Assembly (NCBI GenBank): GCA_036273675.1 | Contig: DASUHD010000175.1 | Coordinates: forward strand, 27,697 to 91,696 | Direction: 5' to 3' | Origin: DAHUXT01 sp036273675 | Lineage (GTDB): Bacteria; Chloroflexota; Ktedonobacteria; Ktedonobacterales; JADMIN01 | Length of the DNA: 64,000 bases | Part shown: in pieces, positions 16,970 to 25,903 of the stretch | Numbering within the stretch: position 1 is the first letter of the stretch | Layout: each line of letters starts with the position of its first letter | Notes under the pieces: generated by a model | Told to the model about the DNA's origin: nothing | Database searches by the model: none | The model's input: only the letters and a program-made list of their open reading frames with translations | Program-made: the position numbers and the translations under genes

Positions 16970-18967
16970 ATGAGCGCAACCACGCGACAACCACGTCAGA
17001 CCTGGCAGAGCGCCAACCAGCGATACCTCATGGCGTCGCTGGATCGGGTGCGTGTCGCCCTGGAACGGCATGCTGCGCGCCGCCGGGACACAGATACCCT
17101 TGATAGTCCGCCTGATGCTGGGCCCGCGCTTCCTCCCTCGCCAAAGATGATCGGCGATTCGCCCGCCGCCTTAGAGCGACTCTGCGAGGTCTTCGGCCTC
17201 TCAGCCTTCGAGCGCGACACGCTGCTGCTTTGCGCGGGCATCGAGCTTGATGGCCGATTTGCCGCCCTCTGCGCCAGCGCCCAGGGCGATCCCTCACGCC
17301 CCTGGCCAACGTTTGGGATGGCGCTCGCCGCGCTCGACGAGGCCCATTGGAGCGCGCTCTTGCCCCAGGCGCCGCTACGCCGCTGGCGATTGGTCGATCC
17401 GGGCCAGGGAGGCATTATCACCACCGCGCCGCTACGAATTGATGAATCAGCGCTGCACTACCTCACCGGGCTTGAGTCTCCCGATGAACGGCTGGCAGGC
17501 ATCATTGTGCCGGTGGATGCTCCAGATGAGATCGTGCCATCGCACGACGCACTGGCCCAGCGGATCGCCGCGGCGTGGCAGCGGGCGCGACCCGCGACGC
17601 TCCCACTGATGCAGTTGTGTGGCGACGATCCAGCGGGCAAACGCTCCATCGCCGCCACCGCCTGCCGCCAGACAGGCCTGCGGTTGCTCGCCGTTGCGGC
17701 GGATCTGCTGCCGACCGCGCCTTCCGACCTGACCGCGCTGCTGCGGTTGATCGAGCGCGAGCTGTTGCTGAGACAGAGCGCGCTGCTGATCGAGTGCGAC
17801 GACGCCGAGAGCGCCGAACAGGCACGGAGCGCCGCCATCGCACGGGCCTGCGAACAGATTCGCGCGCCACTGCTGCTGGCGACCCGCGAGCGCCGCCGCC
17901 TGCCCCACCGCGCCGCCGTGACCATCGAGGTCGCGCGCCCGACCAGCGGAGAACAGCGCGCCGTCTGGCAGAACACCCTTGGACGCGACGCCACCGCGCT
18001 CAACGGGCATCTGGACCTGCTTGTCTCGCAGTTTACGCTTGGCGCGACCGCCATCCAGTCCGCCTGTGCCGAGGCGCAGGGCATGCGCGCCGCAACCCCC
18101 GAGACGCCGCTCGATCTGGCGTTGTGGGACGCCTGCCGCGAACAGGCGCGGCCCGCACTGGAGGCGCTGGCGCAACGGATCGAGCCAATTGCAGGCTGGG
18201 ACGATCTGGTGCTGCCGGATATCCAGCGGCAGACGCTGCACGAAATCGCCGCGCATGTACGCCAGCGGGCGACCGTCTACGAATCGTGGGGATTCGCCAC
18301 ACATGGCAGCCGGGGACTGGGCATCAGCGCGCTCTTTGCGGGCGCGAGCGGCACCGGCAAGACGCTGGCCGCCGAGGTGCTGGCGCATGAGCTGCGCCTC
18401 GACCTCTATCGCATTGATCTCTCCTCAGTGGTTAGCAAGTATATCGGCGAGACCGAAAAGAACTTGCGCCGGGTCTTCGATGCGGCGGAGGAGGGCGGCG
18501 CGATTCTGCTCTTCGACGAGGCCGACGCGCTCTTTGGCAAACGCAGCGAGGTGAAAGATAGCCACGACCGCTACGCCAATATCGAGGTCAGCTATCTGTT
18601 GCAGCGGATGGAGGCCTATCGCGGGCTGGCGATTCTGACGACGAACCTGCGCAGCGCGCTCGATACCGCGTTCCTGCGGCGCATCCGGTTCATTGTCCAG
18701 TTTCCCTTCCCCGACGCCACGCAGCGCCAGGAGATATGGCGGCGCGTCTTCCCGGCCGCCACGCCAACGGATCGCCTGGATACTACCCAACTGGCGCGGC
18801 TCAACGTCGCGGGCGGCAACATCCGCAATATCGCGCTGAACGCCGCGTTTCTGGCGGCTGACGCCGGGCAGGCGGTGGGCATGGCGCATCTCCTTCAGGC
18901 CAGCCGTAGCGAATACGCCAAGCTGGAGAAGCCGCTCACCGAGGCGGAGATCGGGGGCTGGCTATGA
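16970..18967 (+). CDS. CIS-associated AAA+ ATPase (Pvc15-like)
   Basis: 665 residues. The N-terminal 200 residues and a first, degenerate ATPase-like region (around residue 215) precede a full C-terminal AAA+ module: Walker A FAGASGTGKTLAAE near residue 457, Walker B ILLFDEADALFG near 511, sensor region AILTTNLRSALDTAFLRRI. This is the ATPase kept in nearly all extracellular-type CIS clusters, thought to remodel or assemble the particle; it is not the ClpV sheath-disassembly type. AGGTGG precedes the ATG. It sits between the two DUF4255 genes, as in other clusters. Confidence 0.9.
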   Translation: MSATTRQPRQTWQSANQRYLMASLDRVRVALERHAARRRDTDTLDSPPDAGPALPPSPKMIGDSPAALERLCEVFGLSAFERDTLLLCAGIELDGRFAALCASAQGDPSRPWPTFGMALAALDEAHWSALLPQAPLRRWRLVDPGQGGIITTAPLRIDESALHYLTGLESPDERLAGIIVPVDAPDEIVPSHDALAQRIAAAWQRARPATLPLMQLCGDDPAGKRSIAATACRQTGLRLLAVAADLLPTAPSDLTALLRLIERELLLRQSALLIECDDAESAEQARSAAIARACEQIRAPLLLATRERRRLPHRAAVTIEVARPTSGEQRAVWQNTLGRDATALNGHLDLLVSQFTLGATAIQSACAEAQGMRAATPETPLDLALWDACREQARPALEALAQRIEPIAGWDDLVLPDIQRQTLHEIAAHVRQRATVYESWGFATHGSRGLGISALFAGASGTGKTLAAEVLAHELRLDLYRIDLSSVVSKYIGETEKNLRRVFDAAEEGGAILLFDEADALFGKRSEVKDSHDRYANIEVSYLLQRMEAYRGLAILTTNLRSALDTAFLRRIRFIVQFPFPDATQRQEIWRRVFPAATPTDRLDTTQLARLNVAGGNIRNIALNAAFLAADAGQAVGMAHLLQASRSEYAKLEKPLTEAEIGGWL

Positions 18968-18995
18968 GCCGAGGCGCAAGAGCTTGGAGAAAGCC

Positions 18996-19814
18996 ATGCT
19001 GACCGAGATACACGCGGCGCTACAACGGCTCATCTGGGAGTATGGGCGCATCAGTCCCGACGAGGTGGATATCTCGTTCGAAGCGCCCACCCGTGAGCGC
19101 ATTGACCGTCTGGTGCGGCCAACGGTCAGCCTGTTTCTCTTCGATCTTGTCGAGAATACCGAGATGCGCCAGAGCAGTTTCCCGGTCTCGCGCGCCAGTG
19201 ACCACGCCGAGCGACGGATGCCGCCGCGCCGGGTTGACCTGCGCTACATGGTCAGCGCGCTCACCAGCGAGATCGAGGACGAGCACCGGCTGCTCTGGCG
19301 CGTTCTGGCGACCCTGCTGAAGTATCCGCAGGTACCCGATGAACTGCTGCCAGAGGACCTGCGCGGCAGCGAGTTCCCGCTGGCGACCAAGACAAACCAG
19401 TCGGACGAGGGGCGGCGACTAATGGATGTCTGGAGCGGTCTGGGTGTCTCGCCACATCCGGCGATCTACTACGTTGTCACCACGCCGCTCGATCTCGATG
19501 TCATTGTGCGGTCGCCGCTGGTGCTGACGCGCACCGTTCGCTATCGCCGCATCGCGGGCGAATCGGTAGAGAGCGACTCCATGACTGACATTGGCGGCGT
19601 CGTGCGAAACAAGGCCGGCGAGCCAATCGCGGGCGCGAGTCTGCTGATCGAAGGCAGCGCGCGCGAACCCGTGTTGACGAACGACCTGGGACAGTATCGC
19701 CTTTCAGCGGTCGCGCAGGGCGCTCTGCGCGTGCGGGTAACGCTGCTGGGAGGGAAGGCGCGCACGGTCACGCTGAATGTACCCGCCGCATCGTACGACA
19801 TCATCCTCGAATAA
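18996..19814 (+). CDS. Second DUF4255 cap protein fused to a carboxypeptidase-regulatory-like domain
   Basis: 272 residues from the ATG at 18996 (GGAG six bases before); an in-frame TTG at 18984 is less likely. Residues 1-185 are a second DUF4255/Pvc16 domain (LTEIHAALQRLIWEYG, RPTVSLFLFDLVEN, LRYMVSALTSEIEDEHRLLW). Residues about 195-272 form a beta-sandwich of the carboxypeptidase-regulatory/CNA-B-like type (IGGVVRNKAGEPIAGASLLI, LTNDLGQYRL). The added domain would project from the cap end and might contact the membrane or wall. Two DUF4255 genes in one CIS cluster suggest cap subunits with different jobs. Confidence 0.82.
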   Translation: MLTEIHAALQRLIWEYGRISPDEVDISFEAPTRERIDRLVRPTVSLFLFDLVENTEMRQSSFPVSRASDHAERRMPPRRVDLRYMVSALTSEIEDEHRLLWRVLATLLKYPQVPDELLPEDLRGSEFPLATKTNQSDEGRRLMDVWSGLGVSPHPAIYYVVTTPLDLDVIVRSPLVLTRTVRYRRIAGESVESDSMTDIGGVVRNKAGEPIAGASLLIEGSAREPVLTNDLGQYRLSAVAQGALRVRVTLLGGKARTVTLNVPAASYDIILE

Positions 19815-20078
19815 CACCTGAACCGTGACGTGGCATCGTACATCACAACGTATGTGGGGAGGGAGGCATGCCGGGGCGGCGCCCATTGTTGTGACGCGAA
19901 ACACAGTGTGATTGTGTGACTTCGGGCCTTCCGCCTGCGTCGTAAACAGCCAAGGAGCGCAATGCGCTAGCCCTGCGATCACCGGGTAGCTGGCCGTTCC
20001 AGATCGTACCCCCCACAGTCAGCCGCAAACCGCCGGTATCTGGCAACGAACCCATCAGCACATCGAAAGGATCCGCAC
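19815..20078. other. Noncoding gap before the sheath gene
   Basis: 264 bp with no supported gene; the only in-frame start with a good ribosome site (AAGGAGCGCAATG at 19953) meets a stop after two codons. An internal promoter raising expression of the abundant sheath and tube proteins would fit here, but no convincing -35/-10 pair was identified by eye. Confidence 0.4.
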
Positions 20079-21623
20079 ATGCCTGAGTACCTCTCACCCG
20101 GCGTCTACGTCCAGGAGGTGGACAGCGGGCCACGCCCTATCGAGGGTGTAGGAACGGCCACCGCCGCGTTCGTGGGCTTCGCGCCCGCCGGGCCAGCCAA
20201 CAAGCCGGTACTTGTCACCAACTGGTCGCAGTATGTCGATACCTTTGGCCGCCTCGAAGAGGGTGGTCGGCGCAATCCACATCTACCCGGCGCATATCTC
20301 TCACACGCGGTCTATGGCTACTTCCTCAACGGCGGCGGACGCTGCTACGTGACGCGCGTCGTCCCGGCGAAAGAGGATGGCAAAGGGGCGTCGGTCCAGT
20401 TGCCGAGCCGCTCATCAAAGGCGGTGCCTGCGCTGACAGTCTCCGCCAAGGGCGGCGCTGGCGAGGATATCCAGGTGGAGGTTGCGCCGCCGAGCGGGGA
20501 CTCGCCCTCTGACGATACGTTCACCCTGAAGGTGAGCATGGGCGGCGTCACCGAGACGTACGATAACATCACCTTCGCCAAGAAGGGCAAAAGCCCGGTC
20601 GAGACGATCAACCAGGCCAGCCAGCTTGTCGTGATCGCCGAGCCGCAGGCTAACGGGGCGGTCGCCGAGCGCACCCCGGAGGCCGGAACGTACGTGTTGA
20701 AGGCCGCCGCCCCGACTACGCTTCCGCAGGTACAGGCGCCGCAGATCATGGGCGATGTGGCCGAGCGCACTGGCCTCGAAGGGCTGGAGATCGCCGAAGA
20801 TGTGACGATGGTGGCCTGCCCAGATGTTATGGCGGCCTATGAGGCCAAGATTCTGGACCGTGACGGTGTCAAGGCGGTGCAGATGGCGATGATCGCACAC
20901 TGCGAGCGCATGGGCAACCGCTTCGCCATCATCGATCCCCTGCCCGACCTCTCGCCGCAGGAAGTGAAAAAGTGGCGCGAGGCCGAGACGAATTACGACT
21001 CGAAATACGCGGCGATGTACTACCCATGGGTGAAGGTCTCTGGCCCCGACGGCAGACCGATGGCCGTGCCGCCAAGCGGACATCTCGCGGGCATCTATGC
21101 CCGTAGTGATACCGAGCGTGGGGTGCATAAAGCGCCCGCCAACGAGGTCATTCGGGGCGCGCTGGAGGCGGCGCAGATGATTACCAAGGGCGAGCAGGAT
21201 ACGCTGAACCCAATCGGGGTCAACTGCATCCGCTCGTTCACTGGCCGCGGCATGCGGGTCTGGGGCGCGCGCACACTGAGCAGCGATCCCGCCTGGCGCT
21301 ATGTGAACGTCCGCCGTCTCTTCAACTATGTCGAGTCGTCCATCGAACGTGGCACGCAGTGGGTCGTCTTCGAGCCAAACGATCCCGACCTGTGGGCGCG
21401 CGTCAAGCGTGACGTCGAGGCGTTCCTGACGGGGGCGTGGCGCGACGGCATGCTCTTTGGCCGAACGCCACAGGAGGCCTTCTTCGTGAAGTGCGACGAG
21501 GAGCTGAATCCGCCTGATGTGCGCGACCGCGGCCAGTTGTTCATCGACATTGGCCTCGCGCCCGTGAAGCCCGCCGAGTTCGTCGTCTTCCGCCTGAGCC
21601 AGTGGTCTGGTGGCGGCGCATAA
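20079..21623 (+). CDS. CIS tail sheath protein
   Basis: 514 residues. N-terminal YLSPGVYVQEVDSGPRPIEG followed by TAAFVGFAPAGPANKP is diagnostic of phage-tail sheath proteins. The C-terminal domain with WGARTLSSDPAWRYVNVRRLFNYVESSI and the end YVVF-like stretch (PAEFVVFRLSQWSGG) carries the sheath handshake region. It polymerises around the inner tube and contracts to drive it through a target membrane. AAAGGA precedes the ATG. Only one sheath gene is present, whereas some eCIS have two or three. The insertion of about 150 residues after residue 85 makes the variable outer domain. Confidence 0.96.
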   Translation: MPEYLSPGVYVQEVDSGPRPIEGVGTATAAFVGFAPAGPANKPVLVTNWSQYVDTFGRLEEGGRRNPHLPGAYLSHAVYGYFLNGGGRCYVTRVVPAKEDGKGASVQLPSRSSKAVPALTVSAKGGAGEDIQVEVAPPSGDSPSDDTFTLKVSMGGVTETYDNITFAKKGKSPVETINQASQLVVIAEPQANGAVAERTPEAGTYVLKAAAPTTLPQVQAPQIMGDVAERTGLEGLEIAEDVTMVACPDVMAAYEAKILDRDGVKAVQMAMIAHCERMGNRFAIIDPLPDLSPQEVKKWREAETNYDSKYAAMYYPWVKVSGPDGRPMAVPPSGHLAGIYARSDTERGVHKAPANEVIRGALEAAQMITKGEQDTLNPIGVNCIRSFTGRGMRVWGARTLSSDPAWRYVNVRRLFNYVESSIERGTQWVVFEPNDPDLWARVKRDVEAFLTGAWRDGMLFGRTPQEAFFVKCDEELNPPDVRDRGQLFIDIGLAPVKPAEFVVFRLSQWSGGGA

Positions 21624-21722
21624 GCCTGAGTAGCAGCGAGCAGCGTCTGTGCCGCTTTGTCTGAAGCAAAACATTCGTACATCATGGCGAAGCGGCTGGC
21701 CTGACGCCAGAGGAGAAGAATC

Positions 21723-22163
21723 ATGTCATCGGCAAATCCTATCGTCTCAGCGTGGTTTGGCGTCGAGTTTCAGGGGCAGGTCGTAGGCGCTTTCCGCGAA
21801 TGCTCCGGCCTGGGAAGCGAGAACGAGGTCGTCGAGTACAAGGCCAGCGGCCCGAAAGGTGAGTTTATCATCAAGAAGGTGCCTGGCCGGATGAAGTGGA
21901 ACAATATCACGCTCAAGCGCGGCATCACCGACGCGATGGACATGTGGCAGTGGCGCAAGATGGTGGAGCAGGGCAAGATTGACGACGCCCGCAAGAACGG
22001 CTCGATCATCATGTACAGCCAGGACGGCACTGAGGTCGCCCGCTGGAATTTCATCAACGCCTGGCCGAGCAAGCTCACCGGCCCGAGCGCCAACGCGGGC
22101 AATAACGAGGTCGCCATCGAGGAACTGGAAATCACACACGAAGGCTACGAGCGCGTCAGCTAG
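21723..22163 (+). CDS. CIS inner tube protein 1
   Basis: 146 residues, T4 gp19-like tube family. Typical start NPIVSAWFGVEFQGQVVGAFRECSGL, the GRMKWNNITLKRGITDAMDMW core and the end IEELEITHEGYERV. It stacks as hexamers to form the tube that is expelled on contraction. AGAGGAGAAG lies before the ATG. A paralogue of 140 residues is encoded at 22767; having two tubes is usual in extracellular-type CIS, where one forms the bulk and another the baseplate-proximal ring. Confidence 0.95.
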   Translation: MSSANPIVSAWFGVEFQGQVVGAFRECSGLGSENEVVEYKASGPKGEFIIKKVPGRMKWNNITLKRGITDAMDMWQWRKMVEQGKIDDARKNGSIIMYSQDGTEVARWNFINAWPSKLTGPSANAGNNEVAIEELEITHEGYERVS

Positions 22164-22210
22164 CGCTACGGACGACTCGCGGAGCATATGGATACGGGGC
22201 GGTGGTGGCT

Positions 22211-22579
22211 ATGGTGCAGACAGAATTCGAGTTTACGCTGCCACGCGGCTATGTGGATGAGCACGGCGCGCTGCATCGGACCGGCGCAATGCGGCTCGCC
22301 ACCGCGCTCGATGAGGTCGAGCCGCTCCAGGATCCGCGGGTGCGCGCCAATGAGGGCTACCTGAGCATTCTGCTGCTGAGCCGAGTAATTACCAAGCTGG
22401 GCGATCTTGGACAGCCCACACCGGAGATCGTGGAGCGGCTCTTCTCGTCGGACTTCGCCTATCTGCAAGAGCTGTATGTACGGCTCAACGAGATGGAATC
22501 GAGCCTGATCGAGACGCAATGCCCAACCTGTGGCAGCCGCTTCGCGCTCGATCTCGCCGGGGAGCAATCACATGGCTGA
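22211..22579 (+). CDS. CIS-associated small protein with C-terminal CxxC (assembly factor?)
   Basis: 122 residues if started at the ATG 22211; two GTG codons in frame lie just upstream, and no strong ribosome site decides. It begins with a beta-rich FEFTLPRGYVDEHGALHRTG, then an all-helical part (YLSILLLSRVITKLGDL, PEIVERLFSSDFAYLQELYVRLN), and ends in CPTCGSRFALDL. Proteins of this design, placed between tube genes, are common in CIS and phage clusters and resemble tail assembly chaperones that read tape-measure or tube ends. Its end overlaps the next gene by 8 nt. Function inferred from position only. Confidence 0.7.
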   Translation: MVQTEFEFTLPRGYVDEHGALHRTGAMRLATALDEVEPLQDPRVRANEGYLSILLLSRVITKLGDLGQPTPEIVERLFSSDFAYLQELYVRLNEMESSLIETQCPTCGSRFALDLAGEQSHG

Positions 22580-22763
22580 CACCTTTGATACGCCCGATCC
22601 GCTCATCGAGATGGGTGAGCAGGGGTCGCAGCAGCCGCCAGACGGCGAGACGGCGCTCGCTGAGATCGACATCGAGGCGCTGGCGGAGAAGGTCTATCGC
22701 CTGATGCTGGCGGAGATTCGGCTGGACCGGGCGCGCGGCTTATCGTTTGACGAGGGAGCGTGA
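22572..22763 (+). CDS. Small CIS-cluster protein, helical
   Basis: 63 residues from the ATG at 22572, which overlaps the previous stop in ATGGCTGA; GGGGAG lies at good distance. An acidic start is followed by a helix IEALAEKVYRLMLAEIRLDR, reminiscent of the short helical proteins often found between tube genes in CIS clusters. No enzymatic motif. The coupling to the CxxC protein suggests that the two act together, perhaps as a two-part chaperone in the way gpG/gpGT do in phage tails; that is inference. Confidence 0.6.
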   Translation: MADTFDTPDPLIEMGEQGSQQPPDGETALAEIDIEALAEKVYRLMLAEIRLDRARGLSFDEGA

Positions 22764-22766
22764 GCG

Positions 22767-23189
22767 ATGCCAGTCGATAGCTTTCCGAACTGTCGCTTTT
22801 ATGTGGAGATCGGCGGGATGGCGCAGGCCGTTTTCACCGAGGTCAGCGGCCTCCAGCTTGAGATGGAGGTCATGGAGTATCAGGAAGGCGGCAACAACGA
22901 TTTCGTTCACCGCCTGCCCGGACGTACGAAGTCGAGCAATCTCACGCTCAAGCGCGGCATGACCAATTCAAATGAGTTTTTCCAGTGGTATGCCGAGCTG
23001 GCGCAGGGCAAGATCACACCGAAGAACGTCTCGGTGGTGATGTACGACGTAACGGGCAACGAGCTGGCCCGCTGGAATCTGATCAAGGCGTATCCCGTCA
23101 AGTGGATTGGCCCGCAATTCAACGCGCACGATGCCGCGGCAGCCGTCGAGACACTGGAACTGGCGCACGAACGGCTGGAGCTGGCGTAG
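22767..23189 (+). CDS. CIS inner tube protein 2
   Basis: 140 residues, second gp19-like tube paralogue. FPNCRFYVEIGGMAQAVFTEVSGL and NLTLKRGMTNSNEFFQWYAELAQ align with tube 1, and the end AVETLELAHERLELA matches too. A GAGGGAG ribosome site precedes the ATG, three bases after the previous stop. It probably forms the first tube layer at the baseplate or an initiator ring, as Pvc5-type proteins do. Confidence 0.94.
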   Translation: MPVDSFPNCRFYVEIGGMAQAVFTEVSGLQLEMEVMEYQEGGNNDFVHRLPGRTKSSNLTLKRGMTNSNEFFQWYAELAQGKITPKNVSVVMYDVTGNELARWNLIKAYPVKWIGPQFNAHDAAAAVETLELAHERLELA

Positions 23190-23229
23190 GGCCATAAAGC
23201 GATGGAGGGCTTGTACCCTGAGGGCAAGC

Positions 23230-23292
23230 TGTGAGTTGGGCGCCTTCGCGGCATGATTGCCGCGGCTAATGGCGCTGGCCTGCGCGAGTTCA
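23230..23292 (+). repeat. Dispersed palindromic repeat, copy 4 (inside the CIS operon)
   Basis: Hairpin CGCGGCATGATTGCCGCG at 23247-23264 with the conserved CTTCGCGGC and GCGGCTAA flanks; the downstream half is more diverged (GGCGCTGGCCTGCGCGAGTTCACT). It lies in the 133-bp gap between tube 2 and the DUF4157 gene, so it could affect mRNA stability or relative expression in the operon. Confidence 0.75.
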
Positions 23293-23322
23293 CTGGTCAA
23301 GCCATATAGAGGAGACAGTGGG

Positions 23323-25197
23323 GTGGGGAGCATGGCACGGCACAATCTGGCCGCACGCAGCTTGCGACACCTGCGGTTCGCTCACCGGGTGATGGTGAGT
23401 CAGCCGCTGTTGGCGCGCGCCTCCCATAGCTCCCATTCGCCGACCGCTATCGTGCTCGATGGTCGTCAGCTTCCGCTGGGACGCATCCTGCGACATCTAC
23501 CGCTCAACGATGCTATGTGGACCGCCGATAGTGCGGATAGCGAGGTAGCCGTTGCGCCAGCCGCCGACATGGCGCCGCCAGCGGAGAGCTTGCTGAGGCT
23601 CCTCCCCCGACTGACCGAAATGCACGACGCCGATGTCACGAGCGCTGCCCCAGAGGATGATATGGGCGCGCCACCAGCCACCTCAGGCCTCTCACCGCAG
23701 ACGCATGCGCGCCACCATGCCGACGATGCGCCACCGGCGCAGACCACCACCTCAGTCGGCGTGCCACAAGCGCGCGCCGATGGAGTGCGTCCGCGCTCGC
23801 GGATCGTCGAGCTTCCAGGCACAGTCTCGCTGCCAGTGGAAGAACCTCTTGCTGAAGAACCGATTACGACTGACATTCCAGCGGAATCGCCGGAAGACGT
23901 TCCGGTGAATGCGCGCACGGAGACGCTGGCGGATACCCATGAGAGCGCCGGGAACGAGCCTGAGCAGCAGCCATTGATGCGTGAAGCAGATGAGCGGATA
24001 ACCACTTCCGGCCCGGAGTCAGCGCAGGAGCAAGTGACACCGGTTCCTCCTACGCCACGTCGCCGGGGCAAGCAACCCTTAGCGACGCCTCCACGCGCAT
24101 CGGATGCGCTCTTCCCGCCGACCGATGCTGATCGCTCGCCCGCAGCCTGGTTGGCGCGACTGCAACATGCGGGAAAGGCAGCGCCGTCAGTTGCGCCAGC
24201 GCCGCCAGTTGCGCCAGTGAAACCGGGTAATGAGCCGCCATCCACGCCTGCTCAGCGTCCAGGCGCGCGCGGCATCCGAAAAGGCGCGACCAAAGCACAA
24301 GTCTCGACGACAGCCGCGTCGGACGCGCGTACGTCAAGTGCGACGACCTCACCACCAGAGCAGTCGCAATCAGGCGAGAAGCCTGCTCCACTGCCAGACT
24401 CTTCGCGAACGCTGCTACATAGGCTGACAGGTGTCGATCCGGCGAGCGTGCGCGTGTATCGCGGGCCGATAGCGGAGCGGGTCGCGTCCCACCAGAACGC
24501 CGACGCGCTCACCGATGGCAGCGCGATTGCGCTTGGCGCTGGCCACGCAACCGATACGCCGGAGACACTGGGGCTGCTCGCACACGAGCTTACACACGTC
24601 GCGCAGCGTCGCAGCCCGCGATTCGTGCCGCCCATCGCCCAGTCGCCGCGTCAGCAGCATAGGGCCGGTGCAGGGACATCCTCGCCAGTGGCACAGGGTT
24701 CACAAATGACGGCGTCGCCAGCGGATGAAGAAGCACAGGCGGTCCAGGTCGAGGCGCACGTTACCCGCGTCGCCCGAGGAACGGCCACGCCACCACATGC
24801 GATTCAGTCCGCGCTACCGGTGGAATCTCAAGCTGAGGCCCTGCCAGCGCGTGAAACGCCTATGCAGCCTGGCGCGCGACCCATCTGGGGCAATCTGCCC
24901 GCGCCGTGGGAGCCGCTGCCCGACTGGATGGCCATACCCGCCGAGTCAGCCGCCAGCGCGCCGCAACCAGCGCCACAGCCACAATCATCGTCGGCGCCTG
25001 TTCGCCCGCCATCGGCAAATACTCCCAGTACGCAACGCGCCGAGCGCGGACGTTCGTTGCCCGCCGAAGTCGAAGAAGCGTCCTCAGCGCATGCACGAGA
25101 GATAGCCGCTCTGGAGCCTGACCTGGACCAGCTGGCGCAGCAGGTACATGCGATTCTCAAGCGGCGGCTGGCGGCGGAACGGCGGCGCTTCGGCTAG
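23323..25197 (+). CDS. DUF4157 (eCIS core domain) protein, possible cargo
   Basis: 624 residues from a GTG at 23323 with GAGGAG 8 nt upstream; an ATG at 23332 is the alternative. Residues about 90-360 and 440-600 are Pro/Ala/Thr-rich and probably disordered. The central DUF4157 domain contains RVYRGPIAERVASHQNADAL and LLAHELTHVAQRR, with an intact HExxH zinc-protease motif at about residue 420. This domain is strongly associated with extracellular CIS clusters and is found in loaded toxins. Here it has no separate toxin domain, so it may be cargo, a processing protease or an assembly factor. Confidence 0.82.
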   Translation: MGSMARHNLAARSLRHLRFAHRVMVSQPLLARASHSSHSPTAIVLDGRQLPLGRILRHLPLNDAMWTADSADSEVAVAPAADMAPPAESLLRLLPRLTEMHDADVTSAAPEDDMGAPPATSGLSPQTHARHHADDAPPAQTTTSVGVPQARADGVRPRSRIVELPGTVSLPVEEPLAEEPITTDIPAESPEDVPVNARTETLADTHESAGNEPEQQPLMREADERITTSGPESAQEQVTPVPPTPRRRGKQPLATPPRASDALFPPTDADRSPAAWLARLQHAGKAAPSVAPAPPVAPVKPGNEPPSTPAQRPGARGIRKGATKAQVSTTAASDARTSSATTSPPEQSQSGEKPAPLPDSSRTLLHRLTGVDPASVRVYRGPIAERVASHQNADALTDGSAIALGAGHATDTPETLGLLAHELTHVAQRRSPRFVPPIAQSPRQQHRAGAGTSSPVAQGSQMTASPADEEAQAVQVEAHVTRVARGTATPPHAIQSALPVESQAEALPARETPMQPGARPIWGNLPAPWEPLPDWMAIPAESAASAPQPAPQPQSSSAPVRPPSANTPSTQRAERGRSLPAEVEEASSAHAREIAALEPDLDQLAQQVHAILKRRLAAERRRFG

Positions 25198-25243
25198 CAC
25201 ACAGACTCTCCGGCATTCTGGCTCACGCGAAAGGGATTAGGAG

Positions 25244-25903
25244 ATGGACGGCGCCAGTCTGGCACATGCCAAAATAATCAACCTCGATGGCGGTGGCTCA
25301 CCCATCGAGTGCATGTTCAATCCAAAGGAATACTCGTTCTCCAAGCGCAACCAGTGGACGGCGGGCAAGAGCAAGGGCAGCAACATGCCTCAGCTTGAGT
25401 TTGGCGGCGGCCAGCCCGCGACGCTCCAGATGCAGCTATTCTTCGACACCTACGCCGAGGGCAAGGATGTGCGCAAGGAGTTCACCGATAGCATCTGGCA
25501 GCTGATGATGGTGGATCAGAAGCTCAAGGATCCCAAGAACAAGAAGGGCCGACCGCCCAAGGTGCGTTTTCAGTGGGGGTCAGCCTGGTCGTTCGATGCG
25601 GTCATCACGAGCGTCACTCAGAAGTTCACGCTGTTTCTCTCCGATGGGACGCCCGTACGCGCGACGCTGGATGTGACGTTCCAGCAGATCAAAGATGCAG
25701 CGCTTTTCCCTCCACAGAATCCCACATCTGCCGGGGCGGGCGGCGAGCGGGTCTGGGTTGTGAACGAAGGCGACACGCTTGCCTGGATTGCCTACAAGGA
25801 ATACGGCGACTCGAATCAGTGGCGGCGCATCGCCGACGCCAACCGGCTGACCCAGGTGCGTCGGCTGGTTCCGGGTACGGCGCTGGAGATTCCCAATGCC
25901 TGA
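25244..25903 (+). CDS. CIS tube-initiator/baseplate hub protein with LysM domain (Pvc7-like)
   Basis: 219 residues. N-terminal CIS-tube-like domain (IECMFNPKEYSFSKRNQW, then PQLEFGGGQPATLQMQLFFDTY) and a C-terminal LysM domain at about 169-216 (WVVNEGDTLAWIAYKEYGD ... LEIPNA). In the PVC-type particle this protein joins the spike hub to the tube and its LysM helps baseplate assembly. AAGGG and AGGAG precede the ATG. The stop overlaps the start of the spike gene by 8 nt, so hub and spike are translationally coupled. Confidence 0.92.
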   Translation: MDGASLAHAKIINLDGGGSPIECMFNPKEYSFSKRNQWTAGKSKGSNMPQLEFGGGQPATLQMQLFFDTYAEGKDVRKEFTDSIWQLMMVDQKLKDPKNKKGRPPKVRFQWGSAWSFDAVITSVTQKFTLFLSDGTPVRATLDVTFQQIKDAALFPPQNPTSAGAGGERVWVVNEGDTLAWIAYKEYGDSNQWRRIADANRLTQVRRLVPGTALEIPNA

